64,000 nucleotides of DNA from Daphnia carinata. Lineage: Eukaryota; Arthropoda; Branchiopoda; Diplostraca; Daphniidae. A model generated the notes under the pieces. It did not search any database and was not told the origin of the DNA. It worked only from the letters and a program-made list of their open reading frames with translations. This document shows, one piece after another, positions 38,402-47,956 of the stretch. The translations under genes and the position numbers were made by a program. Position 1 is the first letter of the stretch. Every line of letters starts with the position of its first letter. The stretch is from the NCBI RefSeq assembly GCF_022539665.2, contig NC_081331.1, forward strand, positions 7,409,534 through 7,473,533. Direction: 5' to 3'.

Positions 38402-38763
38402 GAAAGTATAGTAGGCATCACAATTGAGTTGGATGAAACTGTTGAAAAAGGTGTCAAAAGTGATTCTAGAATGGATTCCTCCACACCTAAAGGTATTTTA
38501 TTTTCTGATTCCAAAACCAGTGTTTAGTTTAAAATTTAAAACAGGTTCATCGACATCTGTGGATTGTGAGAGTGAACTCGCTGTAAGTCACTGTACAAAG
38601 ATTAAGAAAAAAAGTATTGGGTTTGGTCACACTTTGATCAAATGAGGAACTCAAATTCAAGCAGATGCAACTCTTGCCAGAGTATTTTGTCATCAGTGGA
38701 ATTGGCCCCATGTGTAAGCACTGTCCCGTACTAGTGAAAGCCAATCAAAGCATTTTGGCTTAA
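38402..38763 (+). pseudogene. unassigned coding-like fragment, frame-broken
   Basis: After an acceptor-like TTTCAG, the frame DESIVGITIELDETVEKG...MDSSTPK meets a donor (AAAG|GTATTT, 38492/38493). It resumes at 38545 after a 52-nt AT-rich intron as GSSTSVDCESELAVSHCTKI and stops at TGA (38642-38644). A different frame then reads EELKFKQMQLLPEYFVISG and MCKHCP to a stop at 38763. The protein-like text on both sides of a frame change suggests a decayed gene or a truncated transposon ORF. No family is recognised, and no full-length frame exists. Confidence 0.3.
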
Positions 38764-40114
38764 TAGCAAGAGAAGAATCATCAAGCCATAATAGGTAATA
38801 CCTATTATTTACTAGTAATATGTTTAGGCCTATAGCTTTAAGAAATCTAATGAATTATACAGATTAGAATTCTAGTTTCCTATACTCATGGCAGCCAACT
38901 CTATTGACCCAATGTGCAAAATGCAATATTTTATCTGTAATGGATGGAGTTGTGGAGGTGGGATGACAGCACATCTATGACGGACACCCTCTGTAAGCGA
39001 TGACAACCTGATAATAACTCATGTTATGCCAGCAAAAGTGATGTATTATTCAATGAAACTTAAATTTTTTTTCTGTGAATACAGCGTTCTTGGAAGGAGT
39101 AAGACTCATCCCAGCAGGTTGTCAGCTTTCAGCTAGTGAATACTACTGTTATTAGAAGCGAAAATTATGGGAATGTATACAAAAATAACACTGATACAAA
39201 ATAAAAAATTGATAATGATTAAATCACCATGTTTTTCTTATCTTCCTCAAAGCCCAATGAGCCCCGTAGGGCTGACAGCCGTCATTTAGTTGTTTCTTGT
39301 CATACATAAATCATTCTTCCATTCCATTCAACACATTCACACATCTATAGGAATGCCAGGCATTTGAAGGCAGTTTTTCGACAACAGAATATATGATCCT
39401 TTAGGGCAGGATTCAAATTTTAAAGCTTTATGCACATTGTTTTTTGCGTACCTTTCTGAATTTTAACCTGATTGTATGTTCTGTTACTAATTGAAAATTG
39501 TAGAAAGGCTTCAGCGAATTTTGATACGGTTAGACTCCTTAATAATCAGAGCCAGAAGGCGAACGGAGGGGCGCCATCGCCGGGGAAAAACCGTACTTAT
39601 GGCGTTCGGTTGACTTCTAAACAAAATCGCTATCTGAAAATAACATAGAGCCCCCGACGTAAAATTTGTCAAAAATAGTGTTACACAACCTAGTAATTTA
39701 TTTAACGTTTTAAAATTGTTATTTAAAATGAAATATGTTATTTAAAAATATTTTGTTTCCCGGCTTCCACCTCCACCTAACGAACGTAAACTTCTGTAAT
39801 GGCGTGTGGTACCGCCCAAATTTTTTTCTTTATTTATCTTTCATTTTGATTAATATATGACACTTTCTGGGATAAAGTTATATTGAACTATATGTCATTA
39901 CACACGTATAATCGAATTTCGACGTAGGATTTTGTACCAATTCGGCAGTTTTGCAAAATTTGGTCGGGATTTTGTCATTGGTTCTGTAAGTTTAGAAAAA
40001 CAAAATAATAAAGTCATCATATGTTTGCCTCTTAAAAGTCTTCGATTAAAACAAGGATTGTGGTGAGTGACAAGTTATTCTAGTTGATAAATGCCTTGTT
40101 ATTATTTTTTGTTT
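38764..40114. other. intergenic region, nothing recognised
   Basis: AT-rich sequence with short open frames only. One TAGGCCTA palindrome lies at 38825. No domain, RNA gene or complete repeat is visible. Confidence 0.5.
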
Positions 40115-40939
40115 TCAAAGTAGGTTTTCTTTTTCTAGACTGGAGAAACGACACATGTATTTTGGTGTGGAGGGAAACAGCACGTACTTGACTGGTGTCG
40201 TTTGCTGCTTGATGGGTGACACGATAGTCATCCGTCGTCGAATTTGGCGCATTGTCCATATGCCTTTCTTCTTCTGGTCACTGCTGTTCGGACGAACCTC
40301 TGAATGTGCTTGAGAAGTTTGCGATGATGGCGAATAGATTGGCTCTTTATTGGCTGCTCCATTGTTACTTTTATCCGGAGACATTTCCCCCCTCGAAGCG
40401 GATGGTTTAAATACTTTACTCAGATCTGCTACGCTTACCATGCTGTTCTTCTTGATGCGCGTGATACCAGTGCCCGTGGTATTACCAGTGCCCGTCTTGG
40501 TCGTAGTCCAGATACGACGCAGTCAGCGCATTTTCTCACCAACCAAATCAGCGAATCGGCCGATTTTCACTTGACCCAATCGTAACGATGGATCTTTGTT
40601 CTCCTTGGACCTTTGGGAACCGGACCTCGATCAAGGACGTTCTCTCGAAGTATCTGATGTTGCATCCTTTTTATTAAATATTTAAATTAATCAAGTTTTA
40701 TTTTCAAATAGATATCGGATGAAAAGTGCATACCAATCCTAGAACCAGGAAGCTGCGGCTGCGCTGGACTGCAACCGCGGATTAATGACTTCGTAAAGCG
40801 CTTCGTAATGATGATCGTCGGCCAGATCATCGCTTTCGCCTGGATCAACCGATTCAATCAAAAAGAGGTAAATATCTGAAAGACGTAGCAGATAGCAACA
40901 AAAGAATGTAAACAGTAAAGAGTCATTGGTCCCGTTCAT
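40115..40939 (-). pseudogene. unassigned minus-strand coding-like segments
   Basis: Two segments look protein-like on the minus strand. One (within 40739-40939) reads ESVDPGESDDLADDHHYEALYEV and stops. The other (40115 to about 40530) reads TTKTGTGNTTGTGITRIKKN, VSVADLSKVFKPSASRGEMS and further Ser/Lys-rich sequence to a stop. Between them a donor (TTG|GTATGC) and an acceptor (AAAAAG, near 40660) outline a 66-nt intron, but no single frame links both segments without stops. It may be a real, poorly conserved gene that I cannot splice correctly, or a decayed one. No function is proposed. Confidence 0.2.
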
Positions 40940-41113
40940 TTTGAATATTTATTGTTATTTGTTGAATTTATATACACATTAGAGAATAAAAAATTATTTT
41001 AAAATGTTTGTTTTATTTTGTTTATTTTAAAATAAGGGTTGCAATATTTATATAAAGCATTTTGAAATAAAAGGGGTGGATAGGAGGGTTTTTGGAAGGT
41101 TTTGGGAGGCGGG

Positions 41114-41128
41114 AGCTCCAGTGGAGCT
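41114..41128. repeat. 7-bp palindrome in a local GC-rich block
   Basis: AGCTCCA-G-TGGAGCT lies inside a 160-bp G+C-rich island (about 41080-41240), in otherwise AT-rich DNA, just before the repeat-protein gene. It could be promoter sequence or a small repeat remnant. Confidence 0.4.
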
Positions 41129-41271
41129 TGTCAGGAGTGTCACCGGGAGCCCGCAGGGAGCCTTTTCGGAATGATATAGGCATTCCCTAGGATGTCCCGG
41201 CCGTCCCACGCAATACTCCACAGGAGCTCCCACGGCATGTTTTGTGCCGTCTGGGAGTGGGCATAATCATA

Positions 41272-42624
41272 ATGGTAATTCCCAAGAAAGAATATCCAAT
41301 GAAGACGGATCTTCAAAGTTCTACAATGAATGGATATTCTAATACCGACCAGTCACTTCCATACGGTGTTACTGCTTGCAACCCACCTTCTCCCAGCAGT
41401 GACCAAGATTGGGAACTTGAGAGTGAAGCGATTTCAGTAACGAATTTCAATTGCTATGATTCAAGTGCTAAAAAACCAGAATTCAACGCTCGGAAAAAAG
41501 AAGGAAGAATGTTTCCTCTTAATGACTTCTTAAAAAATGACAGCGATGGCGATTTTGAGCCCATCCTTTTTTCTGACGTGGCGTTACCCGGTTTAGATGA
41601 AGAAATGGTTATTCTACTATCATCAATCGTTTCTCGCGATAGTACTCCAGAAATAAAAGTCAACGGCAAGACCAAAAAGAGCTTAGAATTGGAAGAAAAA
41701 ATGATGAAGCTCATGAAATCTATTATTTCCACGGAGACTAATCCAACAGATAGATGGAGAATGGTAGAAACATTGGCAAAAGTCGTTTTGGAGCATGGAA
41801 TAGACCCCGATATTAAGGCGAAAATAACTGGCACCTTATACCAGATAGTGAAAACATACGAAACCAACCCCGACGTTAAACTGGAAATGGCGAAATTAAT
41901 GTCAGAGGTCATTGCTCAAGATGCTGATGAGGTACTGAAATGGAAGATTTTAAACACCCTGTTGACAATCGCTTCTCAAGAAATAGAAACCGAAACCAAG
42001 TCACGATTGGTAACCATCCTTTCAGCAATTGCAAGGGAGGAGAAAACCCTAAAAACACAGTTAAGAACAGCTACAGCACTGTCTAACATTGTTTATCAAT
42101 ATGGAAGTGATGAAACCAGAGCCAAAGTAGTGCGAATACTTTCACTATTAGTTCTTCCAGTAGAAAAGCTTGAATCTACTATAGAGTATACCCAAAAGTC
42201 ACAACTTCATGATAAATTGGAAATTGTAGACGTATTCTCGAATGTAATCCAGGCTGAAAAAACAACAGAGGTTGACTTTAACGATAGAGCTGGAATTATA
42301 AACGCGTTATTAGACGTGACTCGAGAAGAGAAAGCAGAGGAGGTAGCATCAGAGCTGATCAAGTTAAACGCGTCCGTAACACCATCACAGTACTCACCCA
42401 TGGAAGCGTCGATCATAGAAATTGCCTCCAAGTTGATTTCCGTAAAGAATCGTCGTAGAATGATAGACCAAAGTGCACCAAAGGCGAAGGTTGAAGAAAA
42501 ATTGCAAACAACAAAGGTACTTTCGAATATAGTCCAAGAAAATAATGCAACAGCATCGGACTTAGACGACGAATCAGAAATGATTTCTACATTACCAGAT
42601 ATTCTGGATGACTTCACTCAATGA
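41272..42624 (+). CDS. unrecognised protein of ~20-residue helical repeats
   Basis: A single-exon frame of 450 codons. Residues 1-110 are Ser/Asp-rich and non-repetitive (MVIPKKEYPMKTDL start, DFLKNDSDGDFEPILF near the end). From about residue 110 it becomes a string of amphipathic helices of 20-21 residues: WRMVETLAKVVLEHGIDPDIK, AKITGTLYQIVKTYETNPDVK, LEMAKLMSEVIAQDADEVLK, WKILNTLLTIASQEIETETK, SRLVTILSAIAREEKTLKTQ, LRTATALSNIVYQYGSDETR. After about residue 300 a longer unit appears, with the words VFSNVIQAEK, LLDVTREEK and VLSNIVQENN. There is no signal peptide, membrane segment or catalytic motif. The stop at 42622 may be due to a frameshift, since related sequence continues downstream. 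I recognise no family; an alpha-solenoid or extended helical scaffold is inference. ATG 41272 is the first in-frame ATG; a TTG-led extension lies upstream. Confidence 0.6.
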   Translation: MVIPKKEYPMKTDLQSSTMNGYSNTDQSLPYGVTACNPPSPSSDQDWELESEAISVTNFNCYDSSAKKPEFNARKKEGRMFPLNDFLKNDSDGDFEPILFSDVALPGLDEEMVILLSSIVSRDSTPEIKVNGKTKKSLELEEKMMKLMKSIISTETNPTDRWRMVETLAKVVLEHGIDPDIKAKITGTLYQIVKTYETNPDVKLEMAKLMSEVIAQDADEVLKWKILNTLLTIASQEIETETKSRLVTILSAIAREEKTLKTQLRTATALSNIVYQYGSDETRAKVVRILSLLVLPVEKLESTIEYTQKSQLHDKLEIVDVFSNVIQAEKTTEVDFNDRAGIINALLDVTREEKAEEVASELIKLNASVTPSQYSPMEASIIEIASKLISVKNRRRMIDQSAPKAKVEEKLQTTKVLSNIVQENNATASDLDDESEMISTLPDILDDFTQ

Positions 42625-43531
42625 TGTAGTTGGCAACGAGAAGGCGCCGGATCCGATTTTGTTGAGAAACCAGCAATGGTTCACACACTTTTGAATGTAA
42701 CGAGAGAAGAAAAGGCGCCTGAGGAGAAATTCGACCAGAAATTGAAAATAACCAACTCGCCTTCGAATACAGTCCAGGAAAATAATACCCCAGAAAGGGA
42801 CTTCGTCAACAAATCAGACATGATTTCTACATTCTCGGATGTTCAGGATGAAGAATAGGTACCGGAGAGGAAATTTGAACAGAAATCTAAAATGGTTCAA
42901 GCACTGCCGGACACAGATGCCAGCGAAAAATTAGCCGATGTGGGCTTCGACACTGGATTAGAAAAGGTTGACATATTTTCGAACGTTGCTGACAAAGTAA
43001 CGACGAAAGAGGACCAGGTTGCTGACAAAGTAACGACGAAAGAGGAACTGAGCCAGAAATTCGAAATGTTCCTGAAATTTCGGATGTAATTGGCAGAAAA
43101 AAAGCCGCGGACGTGAATTTTGATGCTGGGCTAGGGATGATTCCCATACTCTCTATAGTGGATACAGTATAGACACCGACTCGAACCTGAAATCTGAAAT
43201 AGTACCTTCATTGAATGATGTAGTTGGCAACGAGAAGAGGCCGGATCCCGATTTTAAGGAGAAACGAGAAATGGTTCGCAAACCCTGGAATATAACCTAC
43301 AAAGAAAAATCATCGGTAGACATTGACCAGGACTCAGAAATGACACACTTGTCTCAGAACATTAAGAAACCGTTTGCCGACTTTAATGAGAAATCAGAAA
43401 TGATTAGAAAAACCATTCGGGAATTTGTCGAGGACGAGGAAACAGTGGAGAAGATTGCAACCCAGATAAAAGAAATAGAAGCAGCAATGGTTTTATTAAA
43501 ACTTTCCAGAACAAACGTGCCAGCGTAAATC
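42620..43531 (+). pseudogene. frameshifted continuation of the repeat-protein gene
   Basis: Past the stop of the repeat protein, related sequence carries on in several frames. It includes MVHTLLNVTREEKAPEEKF, SNTVQENNTPERDF, DVGFDTGLEKVDIFSNV and, after further stops, NDVVGNEKRPDPDFKEK, MIRKTIREFVEDEETVEK and a stop near 43526. The unit starting NDVVGNEK occurs twice, at 42620 and 43214 (594 nt apart). The first copy lacks one C of GGATCCC and so changes frame. Stops at 42856 and 43087 break it again. It is either a decayed 3' half of one longer gene or a coding region with assembly errors; short introns do not obviously repair it. Confidence 0.5.
42985..43046 (+). repeat. 33-bp direct tandem duplication
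   Basis: A 29-nt identical stretch starting GTTGCTGACAAAGTAACG occurs at 42985 and again at 43018, period 33 (11 codons, peptide VADKVTTKE twice). It is a recent slippage-type duplication inside the decaying repeat gene. Confidence 0.9.
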
Positions 43532-44555
43532 ATTGTGTCTGAGATATTTGTGCACAAAAAAAAACATTTCGGAAAGATGATAACATTAAATATAAACCCT
43601 TCATGTATGAAACAACAAAAAATACAAATAAATTATAAAAAATAACATTATGTTTACCATATTATTTAGTTATAGCTAACAATGTAGAATAATACGCAGT
43701 TTCCGAAAGGGGTGAAGAGTATGTCCCCATTTTAGCTTTCGAAAAAAAAAAACAACACAAAAATAGCTTTTGATATAGGCAACAGTCTTTTAGTTATCTA
43801 GACAAACCTGCACGCGTAGTTGTCTGTGTCAAGACAGTCGAACAAGATAGATTACTCACCATTAAATATTGACCTAGGGATGTCAAGTCACGATCTATGA
43901 TTGAAGCACGAAAGCTTCAATAATGGATCGTTACAACTATGTGAGATACCAGTAATTAACTTTTCCAAAGTGAACTTACTAACCGAAGACACCATTTGCA
44001 CCCCTATAAACTAAGTATAAGTAAATTCGTTTCAAAAAGTATTTCCTTGCGAAATTTAGGGATAATAGTTTACTGCCCCAATAATTTTTATCATTATCTG
44101 TCTAAAAACCATCACAAATCATAATTCTAAAAATGGAATTCGATTTAAGTATATAATGATGCGCTGTTACGATTCAATCACTTGGTCCTTGCAAGAATCG
44201 ACTGCATTGGCAGTGAACGCGTGCTTTTTAAGTTACTTAGAGGATGTCATACAATATTTAAAAAACCATTGATGGTCAGCCGATCGCGCAGATTTGTCAC
44301 AGAGCACGATAGAGGCCTTATATTGTGACTATGAATGCCAGTAAACAGGACAACGTAGCATTTCAGTTCTATTATTAATACCATTTTAAACGGCACAAGA
44401 GGGGCGTCATCTTACTTTCTATTAACCTTACACCGGCAATGGAAAATATATCAAAGATTTAGGACAAAGATTCGAGAAAGTTAAATGACGTTCAGCTGTT
44501 TCTCGAGCTTCATTTCATCTTTTTCGCCCCAGATGGAACCATAAGTTTCTTTTCT
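43532..44555. other. intergenic spacer, INO80 3' flank
   Basis: About 1 kb of AT-rich DNA between the repeat-protein region and the INO80 stop codon. It should hold the INO80 3' UTR. I see no coding sequence. Confidence 0.6.
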
Positions 44556-47500
44556 TCATGGCGATGCAGAATCATTAAAACAGCCACTGCTCCGAGCTTT
44601 CGAAACAGGTGTGGAGGTAGTACCAGGAGGTAAAGAAGTGCGCGCACCGTCTGAATTTTTGTTAGCCATAAGGCCGATGGGTACCGGAAGAGGTTTTATA
44701 ACACGCGGGCCTGATGGGGCGCCTCTGCGGGTTTTCTTCCCAGGCATCCCTTCTTCCGTTTTCGACTTTCGACTTCCCTGGTGGGCAGGACCAACAGGTC
44801 TTAAGCGGGGTCTCCCCGGGCGACGTCTAACCGCAGGACCAGCTGAAATATCTTGTTGTCCTGTAGGCATTTCCTCCCCTAGGATAAAAACATTGTTACA
44901 AACAAAATAGGGTACAACAAAATAGAACAAAATAAAGGAAGGCAAAATAAAAAAGAATAACGTAAAAAAGGAAAACAAATAATAAAACTAATTAATAAAA
45001 TATTTTAAAAATACGAATAAACCAACAAAAAACAACAGTACCACAACAGAAGTAAATATGATTAAAAAACGAAAATAATACCATTGTTGCTAGAGATATC
45101 AGATAGACGATTTGTGGCTTCCGGACTCAAAAAACCTATTTCGTTAGCCAAATTTGCTTTCACAGATTCACGATTTGCCCCAGACGACGAAGCCATTATT
45201 AGAGACCGTTTTCCAGATCCCGGAGGACGTCCTCGTCTCCCGGTTCCTCGGTTTGGTCGGGAACGTTGTCTCCCAGGAATTAGTGGGGTGAAACGGCCAA
45301 CACCTGAATATAAAATTATCATAATTGTTTTCCTTCCTTCGACCGTTCGGTTTGTAGTTAAGTTGCCTGCTGGATCCACTAGTCCGCTGTCGTCGACTAT
45401 TAATGATCCGTCGTTGGACGTTTCATCGAAACGAAATCCACTTTGAGATGAGTGCTAAGTTCATGAATAGGAATATCTTAGCGATTTCTTTCAACCTATG
45501 CAGAAATTAGCTTACCTCAGTAAGAGTGGGGCTGGCTGCCGGAGTATATTCTGTTGGTGTTGCGCTACCCAGGCAGGTGCGTTTGGCATCCGGCACCTTA
45601 ATGAGAACATTGAAAAAATTAGAAAATCACCAAACAATTTTGAATTTGTTCAAAGATTCATTGTACCGTAGAGGCCGCTCCTCCTGTGTACTTTCTTTTT
45701 CGTTCAGCTTCACGCTCCACTTCCTGTTGTTTCCTTTCTGCTTGCCGCTGACGATCTAAAAAAAAAATTACGAAAAGTCTTACTATGCCGGCAAGAACGA
45801 CAAGACTTTTTAGGAAAAAGTAAAATTACATTTTCTTTCTATTTCTTCGTCGTCCAAAAGTAGAGAGACCACTTCTGTGGGTTTCAAAGTGTCGGGCTTA
45901 AAATTTCCACCAGAGATGACAATTTTCTGAATTTTGCTCTTTTCTCGCGCTCGTTGCAAGATGCGTTCTTCAATTGTTCCTTTGCAAATCAACCGATAGA
46001 CCGTAACCTGTACCAATCGAAGAAAACGATAAAATACAAGCAACGCAATTAGATTTATAGATAACTGAACCTGCTTCGTTTGTCCCAGGCGGTGGGCGCG
46101 ATCCATTGCCTGTTGATCGACGGTGGGGTTCCAGTCGCTATCGTAAAAAATAACCTGGAGAATAGAGTAGTAATAACCTATATATAAATTTTTTTTTCAT
46201 AACTAAGCAATACAGTATCGGCAGCTGTCAAGTTAATGCCTAGACCTCCAGCTCGGGTACTCAAAAGGAAGACAAATATGTCGGATCTAGATTACGATAC
46301 AGGAAATTGAAGATTAGCCACATCAGAAGAAAGAGAACAATTAGAAGATATACCTAGTCTGAAAATCAGCAACCATGTCCCGACGATCTGATATTTTGGA
46401 CGATCCATCTAGCCTCATGTACGTCCACTTACGATGCCACATGTATTCCTGAAGAAACAATAAAATAAAAAATTAATAATGAAAAAGAAAATAAGTTTAC
46501 AGACAATTAGAACGCAATATTTTTACGAACTTCTAATAAATCAATGATACGAGTCATCTGTGAGTAAATTAAGACTCGATGGCCTTCATTTTTTAGCCGT
46601 CGTAGCAAACTATCCAGCACCTGTAGCTTGCCTGCATCACAAATTAGAGTCTCTTTGTCTGCAAAAAACGAGTGGTTTATGGTTAACGTGTTTACGTCAA
46701 TGTTTCCTTAAATTCACGAAGAAGAATTTACCTGGAAGAATCACGCTGGACCACCCATGCCTAGGCTTAGCTAGTTCAAGTCCACCACTGTATGACGTTT
46801 GGAAAATTGAAGGCGTTGGTTTGCTAACTGTAGCCGCTCCTTGAAGAATCAAACTTATCCCCTCACAATTACGAGGGTGGGACAATTCTTCAAGCCAATA
46901 GGCTGCGCTTCGATCACTACATGTAACAGGAGAGCCACGGCAGTTTACCTGGAAAAGAAAACGTTGTATCAGATCATTAACCAATTTGCTTTGGAAAGAA
47001 CATGATACCTTTAAGACGGGGAGGGACAGCACCTGTGGCATGTCAGTCCACAAACATTTTAACGTCCGTGTGGGCCGTGCGGTAAACGAAAACTCAGCGG
47101 CCCCAATATTCTTAGCTTTCCGGCTGCGTAGAATTCTATGCTCCATCGTTTCTGGCATACTGTGAAGTACATGATCTAAATGGGCATAACCTGTTCCGAC
47201 AGCTGACGTGAAGACGAAAGACGACAAAATGCTGCTAGACTTCACGGAAGGTGACGACAGGGCAAAGAGGGGTTGAACGAATAAATGAGGTTTTCCTTCA
47301 TCTTTCCAAATGTGATTATGGTGGAGGTTTTCTTCAATCGCGAGAACGTCGTAATCATACTTTAAACTTTAAAAATAGTACACAGTGCCAACTTCGATGT
47401 TAACAATGGAAAGGAATGAAATAATTACCTCGATAACACTCCGTTGTTCATAAGTGAAAACAGATCGAAAGGCGAATGTCCGATGAGGCGGCTAAACGAT

Positions 47501-47907
47501 ACGAAGCTATTAATGGTCACGGAGTCCATTACAGATCCCGGCGGGAACAGAGAATGATGGGTATATTCTGGGGTCCAGATGAAAAAACGACCCAACAACA
47601 AATGACGGTTGCTGGGGACGGTCGTACGTAAAAGCCCTTCTCGGAATAGGTGTTTAGGTAGAATATATGCAGCAGGTTGGAAGAAATACGGAGATTTGGC
47701 CTCTCTTCTTTCAAATAATTCGGGATGGTTGCAAACCTGTCGATTTGGTACATAATTTTTACCTTACAAAACGTAACATCAAACTTAAGTGACCTACTTT
47801 TCTAAACTGCATGACGAGATTCATAAGTGTTGTTGTGGCATTTTGGGCAGTTGCAGATGATCCACCCGTGTACAGCAAGTCATCTATACTAATTTTTCGT
47901 TTGAGCG

Positions 47908-47956
<49 letters not shown>

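Noticed and set aside
41454-41912. 152-codon minus-strand frame under the repeat protein
   Set aside because: Ser/Phe-rich shadow of the plus-strand repeat gene.
44611-45446. Plus-strand frames of 99 and 120 codons
   Set aside because: Antisense of the GC-rich AT-hook tail exons of INO80; a second INO80-strand reading explains them.
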